Below, piece by piece: positions 13,485 to 24,970 of a stretch of 64,000 nucleotides of DNA (its first letter is position 1; the number at the start of each line of letters is the position of its first letter). Under the pieces are notes generated by a model. The model was not told where the DNA came from. It did no database searches and saw nothing but the letters and a program-made list of their open reading frames with translations. The translations under genes were made by a program, and so were the position numbers. Where the stretch lies: assembly GCA_035235625.1 (NCBI GenBank), contig CP141145.1, positions 6,448,001-6,512,000 on the forward strand. Reading direction: 5' to 3'. Source of the DNA: Saururus chinensis (taxonomy: Eukaryota; Streptophyta; Magnoliopsida; Piperales; Saururaceae).

Positions 13485-13690
13485 TTGAAGAGAAGGTCTA
13501 AATTCCTAGAAAGGAAAACTAGAGCGCTTTGGGTATATTCCCTCCTTGGGAAGGTCCCCTTGCTCATCCAGGACAATCATTGTGAGGAAAGTCCAAATTC
13601 CTCAAAATAAAACAAGAGCAGCCTACTTATGTAGGACAAAACCTTGTAGGGAAAGACCGAATTCCTCAAATGGAAAACTAGAACAGCTTA
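13485..13690. repeat. Degenerate tandem repeat of about 70-90 bp
   Basis: Three related blocks containing AAATTCCT(A/C) followed by AAACTAGAxC-like sequence start near 13489, 13580 and 13648. Spacing is irregular, so units have gained or lost segments. It lies inside the presumed gypsy LTR. Confidence 0.5.
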
Positions 13691-15570
13691 TTAAGCCGAT
13701 GCACACGGAGATACCATCCTAGATTCTCAGGGTCTAGATAACTCATTAATTTAACTCGCATAACTATCTACTGATGTCAACCTGGGGAGGCAACACATCC
13801 TCAAAGAATTACAAAATGAAAACCCTATCCTTTCGGACGCAAAACTAATTCGATAAGCCTTCGAGCAATTAATTCGACAACCAATGGCATCCAATTGCAT
13901 CTAATCGATCAAACACGACAAATCACGATTAACCTTCATTTATAATACATTTTAATGATGCATGCAACATGATACAAATGTAGGTAGATTATAAATGATT
14001 ACAAGTATATGATAACATACTCTAATCAGTCCAAAGGTGCATGAAATGTGGTCCATTTGTGTCAAATAAAATCATATAAGTCTATGCAAGATTGTACACA
14101 TGTGGTAGTGTTCATACTTAGGCTAAAACATGTGAAACATGAATAACCTATAATCAATGTTATATATGCAAGCGTCCATAATTTATCATTGTCATGTCAT
14201 ACTAGAATCATGGAGTAAATGCAAAGAAAATGTCGAACTACGGATTCAACAGAAGTATGACATCATGCTAAACCTAGACAAGTATAATTATATCCATGCT
14301 TGTGGTAAATCATAATTCAAAAAGGTTTCACATGTAACTACATTGACATTTATGGGTGGTTATAACTCATCATACTCATGAATAAATAAAATTGTGAGAA
14401 GAGAACAAGAAATGGCCGAAAATCGAAAAAAATAGGCCCAAATAAAAAAACTTCCTTGTTGCCATTTGAATGGCTTGGCATGCCATTCAGACACTTGGCC
14501 TTTCAAATGGATAGATAGTCCATTCAAATGGCCAACCGTTAAAATGGCTATCAGCCCGTTTGATTAGTCAGAATAGTTCACTTTTCTTATTCGTCTTCAA
14601 CCTTCCAAAATTCATACTAAAAACATTCCAAAATTCTATATAAATTCAAATATCACTATTGAACATCATATAATCAAAATCTAATCCTAAAACATGGTAG
14701 ACCTAATCATTTTCATGCTTAATCACAATAAAATAACCATAATTTGCATGCTTTTAAGAAATCACCATTAAACCTCAAAATGAAGTAAGAACTCAAATAA
14801 AACTACAACCATGCATTCCAATAAATAAAAAACCACCCAAGGTAAAACTCCCTCACCTCTATGAAGCCTTTTAATGCACGAAAGAGCTTCAATCATCAAG
14901 AAATCATACACAAAATTAGGGTTTTTGTTAAAACTTAATTAAATTTAGCTAATACTCTCTAATCGACTTAAAAATAGATAGTTATAGGATAGGAATGATT
15001 AAAAATAAGATATTTAATCAAGGAAAATCATAATCAAGTTGGGGAAATGAAGATATAAATGATTAAGATGAAAATTGCAAGATGAGGGGGCAATTAAAGT
15101 AAGAAAACACACATTAATCCAACTTTCTCCTTTGGGAAATAGTCTTGGCTTTTTCGTAAATAGTAAGGACTTGTGGTTGGATAAACAAATTGTTGGGTTG
15201 GATTAGGTCAAAATGCCTTAAGTGGCTAATTAGGGTTATTTTTCGCTTAAAATAAATTTAATCACCCCCAAACCCACTGAAATAAAGTAATATAAGATTA
15301 GAGTGACAAATGGGTGGCATGCCGCCCAACATGGACATGGGGGCCACGATGGGGTCTACACCCATAATTAAGAAGAAATTAAGATAAATTCCATTAAATT
15401 GGTACAAATTTGATAAATCAAGCTTGATACTAAAACTTATAAAATGATATTAAAGTCATAATTAACTAACCCATAACCCCAAAATCAAATTAAATCGGCA
15501 AACAAGCAAAATCACACTAATTCATACAATTAGAAAGGAATTAAAATAAAATAAAATTAGAGATCTTACA

Positions 15571-17490
15571 TCTTACTCACCATATAGGAATTTTGTCCTA
15601 AAAAATTGCTATTGGCCGGTGGTGAATAAGTGAGGATACTTCTCCTTGACTTCATCCTTGCGCTCCAACATTGCCTCTTCCACATTGTGGTTCTACCAAA
15701 TGACTCACCAATGAAATCACTTTGTGTCTCTTCTTCTTGTCCAAGATTTGCACTTGCACCTCGACATAAGAAAGATCATTCCTTAGCTCAAACTATTAAA
15801 AATCAAGAATATAGGATGGATCCGGCTCATACTTCTAAAGAAGAGAAACATGGAACACATCATGAATGTTCGCAAGCTGTGGAGGTAGAGCCACTAATAT
15901 GCCACTGCTCCATTCCGCTCAAGGACTTTGAAAGGTTCAATGAACCTAAGAGATAACTTCCCTCTCTTGCCATATTGCACAACACCTCAGGAATGAGAGA
16001 TCTTCAAGAAGACATGATCACCAACGTGGAATTCTAAACCTCTCTGCCTCTTGTATGTATAACTCTTTTGCCAACTTTGAGCTGTCTGCAACCATTCCTG
16101 AATAAGTTGAATCTTCTTCACCGATTGTTGCACAATCTCAGGCCCAGTTAGGAGATGCTCTCAAACCTCACTCCAACAAAGAGGAGATCTATAAGGATGC
16201 CCATACAATGCTTTGAAAGGAGCCATCTTGATGCTAGCTTAGTAACTATTGTTATAAGTAAACTCCACCAACGACAAGTGTCGCTCCCAATTACCCTGCT
16301 AATCAAGGATGCAAGCTTGAAACATAATATCCTCTAACGTCTGGATAGTCCTCTCATTTTCCCATCAGTCTGAGGATGATAGGCTGAGCTAAGGTGCATT
16401 GATGTACCCAAAGCCTTTTAAATGTTTTGCTAAAATCTAGATATAAATCAAGGATCTGAGTTCAAAACTATAAATGCAGGAACCCCATGTAACCAAACAA
16501 TCTCCTTCACATATAGTACTACCAACACATCTAAAGAAGTGGTCATCCTCATAGCAACGAAGTGTGCCGTCTTCGTGAGTCAATTAACAATAACCCAGAC
16601 TGCATCATTACCACTGGAAAATATAGGATGCCTAGAAACAAAGTTCATAGCCACATTCTTCCACTTCCACTCCTAAATAAGTAAAGGTTATAGCATGACA
16701 CCTGAGTGACGATGTTCCACTTTCACTTGTTGACACACCATGTACTTAGTCACAAATGAAACATTGTCCCACTTCATTCCACTCTAGCAAAAAGTCTGTT
16801 TCATATCATGATACATCTTGGTTCCTCCTGGATGAATGGGGAACCTAGAGAGATGTGCCTCCAAAAGAATGTGCTACTTTAACTCCAAGGAGTATGGAAC
16901 AAACAACTGTCACCAAAAAGCTAGACTTCCATTGCCCCTTTCTTCAAAATCATTCAACAATTTCCCTTGCAACTTAGCCTTCATGGCTTGAGTTTCCTCA
17001 TTTCCCTTTTGAGCTTCAACAACCTCATCAAAAAAACTAGAGCTTATAGAAAGATTAGCAAACCACTTGTGTTTATATTCCAAAGCAAACTCTAGTTTAA
17101 GCTCAATGGCCTCTTTATACAAAAGTCATTCTTGCACACTAACACAAGCTACCGAAGTGGCTAATTTTCTAAATTTTGACATCAGTCCTCTCTATGAGCG
17201 CATTTTTCTTTTTCTATAGGTGTGCCCTGATTTAGACGCTTATAGATCTTGTTTCATGCTTGCGTGCGCGAAGGCCTCTAATTTTGCACATGCGCCTTTG
17301 CCTTGTTCTAGCATCGGCACACAAGGCATCTACCATGACATTAGCTTTTCTGGGATGATAGGAAATTGTAATATCATAATCCCTAAGGAATTCCAACCAT
17401 CTTCTTTGCCTCATGTTCAAGTCTCTTTGAGTGAAAAGATACTTCAAGCACTTGTGGTTTGTGAACACCTCAACTTCTCACCATATAGAT
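15571..17490 (-). pseudogene. Decayed Ty3/gypsy pol: RNase H, integrase and C-terminal part
   Basis: Read on the minus strand, the order is RNase H, integrase core, integrase C-terminus. At 17232-17468 the peptide starts [20 protein letters not shown] and continues with [11 protein letters not shown] and [14 protein letters not shown], the end of a gypsy RNase H. At about 16150-16380 HPQTDG, ERTIQTLED, QGNWERHLSLVEFTYNNSY and MAPFKALYG are readable across frameshifts and stops, the catalytic-core end of a chromoviral-type integrase. At 15580-15960 LSLRFIEPF and KYPHLF-like text matches the C-terminal tail. In the family these proteins copy and insert the element. Many stops and frame changes show this copy is dead. 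Confidence 0.8.
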
Positions 17491-17493
17491 AAT

Positions 17494-18882
17494 TGATGCA
17501 CTTAAATAATGTTCAATTTAATATTTTAAAATTTTGAATTGCAATCCTATTTTGTGTTAATTCTTTTCTTATTTGGGCTATTTACATTTTGAATAGGTTA
17601 GTTGGACCTTAGTTATTTTTACATGTTTAAATAGGCTTCAATAGGATCCAAGTAGTTGAAGAAGTGAAGCCCAACTACCCAAATCTATTTAAAAGTCAAT
17701 AATAGGCTCATAATGGTCTAAACATGCATGGAATGGTCGAACACAATATTTTGGACCCGTTGGATTTGAGATTTGCATCAAGAGAACTATATTTGGAAAG
17801 AAGCTGATTAGGACAGATTGACACAGCCATAGTATTTCAACTATAGCTTATCATGTATAATTCGCATTTCTACGATTTGGATGGCATTGGTAAGAAGACT
17901 TCCGTGGCTACAATTGTTATTTCTAAAAGAAATTCATAATTTTGAAGCTATATAGGTCAAATGTAGCATGCAAAGGGACAGCTATAACTAACCTAAGGCC
18001 AGCACATGGAGAATCTTTTCTTTGGTTGTGATTGATATACATAAGGAAAGACAATGAGGCTAATTGGTTAACTATAGGAAGACTCAAAGATACTTATTTT
18101 TTAAACAAAATATTGATTTATTTGATTAATTTAGAATTTTATCATTGCCAAAGAAGCAACCAATCAAGCAATCAATTTGGATGCAATCTATAGATATGAT
18201 TAAACTTTCCCCTTCGAAGCAACCCCTTCTCCTATAAATAGAGGGGTGGACGTGGTAAAGTCATCATTCTCTCCTCTTTAGAGCTTTCTTCCCTATTTTC
18301 TTCTCTCATTTTGTAGCTTTTGTTTTAGTTGCGTGTAATGGCTTTCTAAGCTCTTGGTTAAGGCTAGGAATGAAGCTTGTACTTGATGTTCAATGGCTAT
18401 TTTGATTCAAGTAAGTTCTTTATCATTTTAAATTGATGTTTCATATTTAAGGAGTTTATAATCTATATAATTATTTGATTCGGCGTTGACGAAAGGCACG
18501 CCGAATGCTTATAATTCCCTGTGATTATATACTTAATGCTTTCACGTAGTAAATAATCAATTATTATTGTTCTATTTCACAGTTCTTTAAGAGATAAATT
18601 TTCCGATTGAGATAAATTTTTATTTGATCTTAATTGAGTTATTATTTGAATCAAATATACATTAGAGATTTATTACAAACGGATTTCTGTTGCCGTAGCA
18701 CTTTCTCCTTGATTGTCTCTTATTCTCTATTTTACCTTCCTACTCTATTTATTCTCTTCGTAATAGTTTTCTTTGTCACACATAGCTTTCCCCGTGGATC
18801 GTCCTTATTTACTATAGTTGACAAGTAAAAAAGATAAATCTGAATTAGACTACTTCATAGTCTTGGTTTGGACGTAGCAACA
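17494..18882 (+). mobile_element. 5' LTR of an Athila-type element (plus strand)
   Basis: The LTR starts with TGATGCACTT, ends with AACA, and is directly followed by a primer-binding site. A TATAAATA box at 18233-18240, embedded in CTCCTATAAATAGAGG, is the likely LTR promoter. The left neighbour is the gypsy RNase H remnant, into which this element seems to have inserted. The matching 3' LTR was not found, because the element is broken at about 21094. Confidence 0.7.
18233..18240 (+). promoter_or_regulatory. TATA box of the Athila-type LTR
   Basis: TATAAATA lies about 650 bp before the LTR end and is followed by a pyrimidine-rich stretch (TTCTCTCCTCTTT), as expected of an LTR U3/R boundary. 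It is assigned from sequence and position only. Confidence 0.5.
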
Positions 18883-18885
18883 AAT

Positions 18886-18903
18886 TGGCATTGTTGCCGG
18901 GGA
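18886..18903 (+). other. Primer-binding site of the Athila-type element
   Basis: TGGCATTGTTGCCGGGGA differs at two positions from TGGCGCCGTTGCCGGGGA, the well-known site of plant Athila/Tat elements complementary to a tRNA 3' end (tRNA-Asp in the usual description). It lies three bases after the LTR. It confirms plus orientation and the family call. Confidence 0.75.
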
Positions 18904-19255
18904 TTGCAACTTGTGAGAATAATCCGTTACGAAAAAAAAACTCACTCTAACTTTACTAATTCTCTAACTTTTATTTTTGCAAACTAACTCTTTAATTTCA
19001 TTCATTTACTTTATGTCATTTAATTTTAGTATTTAAATTCTGTAATTTTTCTTTTTTTTAGACTAGAGGCACTACCCACGTTACTACCAGAAATCTTTAG
19101 GTTTGAACGTGTACCTCAATAGTGCCTTTGTCTGTATTTTGTCATTTAATTCCTACACTTTCACTTCCGTTTATTATAAAAAAATTATATTTGTTTCTAC
19201 ATGTTCACATTGGTGCGCGATAATTCACAACGATTGAGAATAGTAGACAAATCTT

Positions 19256-20640
19256 TTGAAAATTCTCTTACTTTTAATGGAGGATCTAAGAACTAAGGAG
19301 GAACTAAGAAGTGATAATGGGGATAATAAAGCACTAAATGTTCAAGTTAAAACCTTGTGTGATTATTTGCAACCAACTAGATCAAGTTCTCCTTCTTGCA
19401 TGATTTTTCCAACTAATGTGGGTGGTTTTGAACTCAAGCTGGGTGTAACTCAATTAGTATCCAAATTTCATGGCTTAGATTCAGAAAGCCCATATTTATT
19501 TTTAAAAGAGTTTGAAGAGGTTTGTGTAACTTTTCAAAACCAAAATGTTTCAAATGATGTTATTAGATTAAAACTTTTTCCATTTTCTTTAAAGGAAAAA
19601 GTAAAAAATTGGTTGAATTCTTTGAAGCCAAGATCCATTGGAACATTGCAAGAAATGCAAAGAGAATTTTGTGTAAAGTTTTTTCTCACCCATAGAACTA
19701 ATACACTTAGAAAGAATATCATGAATTTTTCACAAAAAGAAAATAAGACTTTCTTTGAATGTTGTGAAAGATTTAAAGAACTTTTGTTGTTGTGCCCACA
19801 TCATGGATATGAAACATAGCATACAATTTGTTTCTTTTATAATGGCTTGCTTTATCGAATGAGGCAATTTGTTGAAATGATGTGTAATGGAGAATTTTGA
19901 AGTAAAGAACGTGAAGAAGCATGAGACCATTTTGATGTGTTAGCTAAAAATGCTCAATCATGGGAAGATTCTAATGAATTTGAAAGTAGTAATAAGACCA
20001 AATCTAATGGGACAACTAAGGGGGGCATGTACCTTCTTAAAGAAGAAGATGATGTAAAAGCAAAAATTACAAGTTTAACTAGAAACATTGAGGCTATGGA
20101 AATTAATAGGGAAAACATGTCTAAAGTTTCGCAAAAAACACAAGATATTTGTAGTATACGTGAGAGTGATGGATACTATACACAGGATTGTCCAACAATT
20201 CCTGCTTATCAAGAGGTGTTGTATACTTAAGCAAATGCTATGAATACCTACAAAAGGCTTTTTTCATCTCCTTATTTTGAAACTTATACTCTTAATTGGA
20301 GAAATCATCCTAACTTTAGTTGGAGAAATGAGTCTAATGTCCAGGTACCCCCTTCTTCCTCAAATTATGTTCCACCATATAAGAAGACTCTTGAAGACAC
20401 ATTGCAAATATTCATGCAAAGTCAAGCAACAATCAACAACCAAATAATGCAAGTCATCAATGACTTGAAGACTTCTATCACTTAATTGACCACAACTTTG
20501 AGCACTCAAGGAAAAGGGAAGTTTCCTTTTCAACCTGAACCAAATCCTAAAGGATAATTTGTAATTAAAAATTTAAATTCTTTAAGTTCATAAGAAGAGC
20601 ATGCTAAGTCCATCACCACTTTGAGAAATGAAAAAGTCAT
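19256..20640 (+). pseudogene. Athila-type gag, broken
   Basis: The open frame at 19256-19819 carries a retrotransposon gag domain: FHGLDSESPYLFLKEFEEVC, LKLFPFSLKEKVKNWLNSL, then MQREFCVKFF and NFSQKENKTFFECCERFKEL. This order is typical of Athila/Tat gag, the structural protein that packages element RNA. Stops and frame changes interrupt it at about 19817 and 20228. Further pieces (19937-20230, 20240-20485) carry the usual low-complexity linker (VPPSSSNYVPPYKKTLEDTL) and a single degenerate zinc-knuckle-like CSIRESDGYYTQDCP. The copy is not functional. Confidence 0.8.
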
Positions 20641-20664
20641 CACCACTTTGAACTTAAGGAGTCT

Positions 20665-21093
20665 TTGAATTCTAAACATGGTGATGAATTTGACAACTCT
20701 GATTGTGTTTTTCCTATTCCTCCTCATTTTCCTCAAAGATTACAATCTTCTTCTAAATTGGTGCATAATGGTGACATTATTGAAATTTTTAAAAAAGTGA
20801 AGATTAATATTCCTCTCTTAGATGCCATTAAACAAAATCCATCTTATGCAAAATTTTTGATAGACCTTTGTACAATCAAGCGTAAGCTAAATGTACAAAA
20901 GAAGGCATTTTTGACAGAACAAGTAAGTGCAATTTTACAATAAAGCACCCCATCAAAATATAAAGATCCTAGTTGTCCAACCATACCATGTATAATTGGG
21001 AATTATAGAATTGAAAAAGCTTTGCTTGATCTTGGGGCAATTGTTAATCTCTTACCTTATTCTGTTTATGAACAATTGGGACTTGGTGAATTG
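20665..21093 (+). pseudogene. Athila-type protease region, truncated
   Basis: The reading FPIPPHFPQRL, NIPLLDAIKQNPSYAKFL, DLCTIKRKL is the conserved lead-in to the Athila protease. After a stop at 20941 the next block reads IEKALLDLGAIVNLLPYSVY and LGLGEL, the aspartic-protease active-site region, with LDLGA where LDxGA/S is usual. The sequence ends sharply at about 21094, where a piece of another element's LTR begins. RT, RNase H and integrase are absent. Confidence 0.8.
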
Positions 21094-21095
21094 AA

Positions 21096-22183
21096 CTATC
21101 TTCGACAATGACACAAATCATCTACACTAAACTAACTATAGGCATGACTTGTCGAATCTTAGTATATCTCATCTAATTCATTAATCATATGAAAATTAAA
21201 ACTATTACATGACCATCTTATCTAAATCACGAAAATTAAAATTGATGTAAATATTAAAACCACATCAATCTATCATCTACAAGACAATAAATCAACATAG
21301 AATTGAATAAACATGAAAAACTCTTCCATTGAAAAAGGAAATCCTTGTCATACAATTGTCATTATTTACAACTAAGATTTAAATTTTTTTTAAAAAAAGA
21401 AACTAAAACTTATCTACAATTTCATCAACTCCTAAGTAAAAGAAAAATCTAGCTGCATGGTAGAAGAAAGCTCTTAAATTTTCATTGAAAACTTTAAATA
21501 TTCTTCCATCTTCTTCTTACTTCTTCTCTTTGGAAAATCTGCTGTTCTTTATCAATTTTGTTCTTTATCAATTTTGAGCCAAATAAGGCATAAGAATAAT
21601 AGGAGGAAGTCTAATATGAAAAGGACTCAAAATCGGCTCAAAATAGGAAACTACACATTATCCCATTCGAATGCCCTGCATGCCCATTCAAATGTCTACA
21701 CTCTTTCTGCAATCTGGATAGTTATGTTCAGTTTCACGTCCAGCTTTTATTCAGGAAGCTAAGTTTGTTCACTACATAGTCAATATTCATGTCCAGTTTT
21801 CTACTCTATTCATTAAGCTCTTTTTTCATGTTCATATTACTTTCCAACTTCTTTATAACTCCAAAAAGTTGTCCAAATCATTTTAAAGCATGTCAAGAGT
21901 ATTTTTAATTATTCCAAACATCATTCAAGTACCTAGATAAGCACACCTTACCTACGCAACATAAAAACTTCGCATTTTAGACGTGTAGAATATAAATAAA
22001 TTCCCAACTTGATTAAAATACATGCCTAAACTACTAATAGCTCCTAAATTAATTAATAATCAAACTAAAATATTAATAACTATTTTAATATAAATAAAAC
22101 ATAACTAACTTTAAATTAAACCAATCTATACTAGCAAGTAAGGTAACAAGACATATAAAATATATACACATTTCATACTTATT
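21096..22183 (-). mobile_element. LTR fragment identical in type to 6073-7118
   Basis: From ATCTTCGACAATGACACAAA to the TTTCATACTTAT end, the sequence parallels the Athila/Tat-type LTR at 6073-7118 with scattered substitutions. The first 345 or so bases of that LTR are missing here. It is joined directly to the broken protease of the plus-strand element on the left and to the glycosyltransferase pseudogene region on the right. It is therefore a truncated LTR that arrived by insertion or rearrangement. Confidence 0.65.
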
Positions 22184-22299
22184 AGCCACCAATCCCTCTC
22201 CTATGTGATTTTGAGAGACGAGTGATAAAGTTAGAGGTTAGGCATCATGCAACATCCAAAGTATGTGGGAGGACAAGTAGACATGGTCCCGAGATCTCC

Positions 22300-22494
22300 A
22301 CCCTCTGCAGCCCATTTGCCTCCCTAAACACCTGCTTTCTCCCCTACTCGTATGTCCTTAGCCGCATTGTTTCCATCATCGACAATGACTTCCAGAAGCC
22401 CAAGGACGCCTTCTCCTTCGCCCTTTCCATCTTCAACACGAACCAGAGGTTGGTGGTCGGCTTCTTCGCATGATCCCAACGGGAATGTTACACC
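22300..22494 (+). pseudogene. EPC1-like family 64 glycosyltransferase, left half of a split exon
   Basis: The plus-strand frame reads SLNTCFLPYSYVLSRIVSII, then DNDFQKPKDAFSFALSIFN and RLVVGFFA before a stop. It resembles the central part of plant EPC1-type GT64 (exostosin-like) enzymes, where SLNxRFLP precedes the metal-binding DDD motif and FAFxVW...RLVG follows. In active enzymes this domain transfers sugars in the Golgi. Here DDD has become DND and an in-frame stop follows, so the copy is dead. The exon continues at 38212 after a 15.7 kb copia insertion. The last five bases, ACACC, are the target duplication. Family assignment is from remembered conserved blocks. Confidence 0.65.
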
Positions 22495-23199
22495 TGTTGG
22501 GTTAGTGGATCTCGTACCCATGGAACCAGGAAAGGTAACAAAAGAGAGAGACATAAGGGAGAGTGGGACCTATGGGCCCCATCTAATAGTTGGAATGGGA
22601 TAGGACTTGGTTAGTCCTATCCCAATACGAAATCAGTTAGTGTCTCACCCTCATATAACTCTCCCTTCATGTGAGCAATGTACAAAGGTTGTGTGAGACG
22701 ACTTGTAAAAAGAGAAAAACGCAGAAGCCTTTTTCTCCTCTTTGTGTTCATGACAAATCAAGGAAGAGGTCAATCTTATTCATGTTTTTTGCACACCGAA
22801 GCAAGACTCTCTCTTTTCTATGTTATTATTCCTTCAAGTCCTCTCAAGCCAATTTTCCCAGCAAATGAGCTAAGGAACAAAGGGCTTCTCTTGGTCTTAA
22901 GAGAAGGGATACATTAAAAAGGTAATTTTGATTCCCCTTGTTCATAATTAAAATAAAGAAAAGATTGTGCTTGATATTTGGTGATTAGCCATGTCCTTGA
23001 GGCCATCTACTAAAGGTTAGTAATTCTTAATTCATGCTTTGATTATTGTTATTCTCATATGTTTTTGAATTGATCTACTTCTTATATGCTTGTTCTTGTT
23101 TTGAATGCATGTGAATTGATTTTGAGGGACATGAAGGTTTAATTTTTGCGCATCCACAAGCCAGGATCACATCCAAGCTTCTGCTACTACCACACAACA
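22495..23199 (+). mobile_element. 5' LTR of the copia element
   Basis: It starts TGTTGGGTTAG and ends CCACACAACA. It aligns along its full length with 37483-38211, sharing for example CTTCTCTTGGTCTTAAGAGA. Substitutions and small indels are frequent, so the insertion is not recent. Short open frames on both strands are not genes. Confidence 0.85.
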
Positions 23200-23200
23200 A

Positions 23201-23213
23201 TGGTATTGGAGCT
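23201..23213 (+). other. Primer-binding site of the copia element
   Basis: TGGTATTGGAGCT follows the LTR after a single A. It resembles TGGTATCAGAGC, the site complementary to the 3' end of initiator tRNA-Met that is common in plant retrotransposons. Confidence 0.7.
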
Positions 23214-24059
23214 CTAGTTCATGGATTAGGTGCTAGAAATTACCTTTTTGCCCTTTGCCGCACTAGGTAGGTTGTGGCTAAGGTTTGCTTTATCTCCCTC
23301 ATCACGATGTAATTGAATGTCTGTCTGAATAGGTAATTTTAGGGCTCTACCAAATTTGGGCACAATCTAATTTCGGGAAGAGTGCCAAACACGATCCCCA
23401 AGATCAGGGATATTTTGGTCAATTTGGACCAAATTCGCCCATATCCGAATTGAATTTTTTCAATATTTTGCCTAGGTTCTTTAGGATTAATTGTCTTGAA
23501 TTAACTTTTATTAGGTGATTTGATTTTGTAGAATTATTCTATAATTAGATTTTCCCTTGAAAGTGTCTTATTTTGTAAAAACTTGATTTTAAGGGCATTA
23601 TAGTAAATTTACCATACTTGATTCGATTTTTAGGCTTATTGATTTATTGTTCAAAAGTCCTTGCATGCCTACTCTCATGTTTGTGAATTGATTGTTGCAT
23701 GATATAAATTGCTCAATTGTTGAATGTGATTTTTTGTGTTTAACTCGCCCAAGGGCACTTTAGTAACTTCATACATTTCACACTTGAGATTTCTGGACAG
23801 AAGTATACATTATCATTATTTGTAAAGTTCACTCTCTTTTATTATTTGTTTAGCATAGTAAGTATGCATATTGCTTACTTGATTGATTGAGTAAATTATT
23901 GTTACCCTACATAAGGGTAAAATAGTAAATTCACTCTATATGCACTCACGTACACCAAAATTATTGCTGAGATTGAATTTTCTTGCTATTTAGATTAATT
24001 AGAGTCCTACTTGTTTCATATCCATCTAAATTAGTGAGCAATATTATTTATTTGCTTAC

Positions 24060-24970
24060 TTATTACCTTGTTTAACTTTGTAGTTGTAGACATATTTTCT
24101 TATTGTGCCATGGACATCCCGTATAGTTGCTAATGCATTGAGCAAAACTGAAAAGCTCAAGTCCACTAGCTATCTCACTTAAAAGAGGAGGATCAAACAT
24201 ATTTTTTTTCCTAAATAACCTAGCACATGTCTTGGACCAGTGTGTTGACCCGCTTATTGACTCTTCCACTCAAGCTCATAAAATGGCTTATGAAAAGTTT
24301 GAGAAGGATGCCAAGGCGAGGACTACTATCTTATATTCATGAAGCTTAACATTGAAATGCTATTTGAATTGCATAAGACTGTGAAAGAAATAATGGAGGC
24401 AATAGTCAGGTGGTATAGAGAGCACACAGAGGCTCACATCAGGATGTTGCAGACTCGTTTTTAGAACAATTGCATGAGGGAAGAAGATAATGTGCTTGAG
24501 CACATTAACTTCATGTCCATCATTGCAAGTGATCTAGAGATTCTTGAGAACCCCATGAATGAGGTGATCTAAGTTTCTACTATTATGAATAGCCTCCCTA
24601 CGTCTTGGGAGAGTGTGGTTGTTGCATTAAACATCTTTGATAAGAAACTCATATTGGATGACCTCACTGCCAAGCTTGGCTTAGAGTAGGAGAGGAGGAA
24701 CCATGTGAGTGCTCTGAGTACATCTGCTAACCTTGCCCAACATGGTGGCTCCAAGAGGGGTGGAGGAGGTGGTGGTTAAGGTCAAAGGAAGAGGAACTTC
24801 AAGAGAAGAGGCAAGAAACCTGAAGGTGGTGGAAAAGACAACAATGACAACAAACCCTAAGGAGCTTATTTTAAATGTGGCCAAATGGGTCACTTTCAGA
24901 ACAACTGCCCTAGTGGGGACCAGGGAGCTGGAAACAAGGCAAATCAGAAAGGGAAAGATATAGTTTCTTT
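24060..24970 (+). pseudogene. Copia gag remnant
   Basis: Across several stops the plus strand reads NFMSIIASDLEILENPMNE, then SLPTSWESVVVALNIF and LTAKLGLE, typical of a copia UBN2-type gag. A glycine/lysine-rich linker follows. At 24867-24912 there is a zinc knuckle YFKCGQMGHFQNNCP in which the first cysteine has become tyrosine. Gag normally forms the element's RNA-packaging shell. This copy is inactive. Confidence 0.75.

Larger units (their letters stand above)
12213..15570 (-). mobile_element. 3' LTR region of a Ty3/gypsy element (minus strand)
   Basis: The right terminus at 15570 reads TGTAAGATCTC on the minus strand and directly follows the end of a decayed gypsy polyprotein. The sequence to the left lacks coding capacity and contains tandem arrays, as usual for long Tekay/Del-type LTRs. 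The left end is not identified; 12213 is only where the neighbouring element's similarity stops. Part of this span could belong to something else. Confidence 0.45.
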
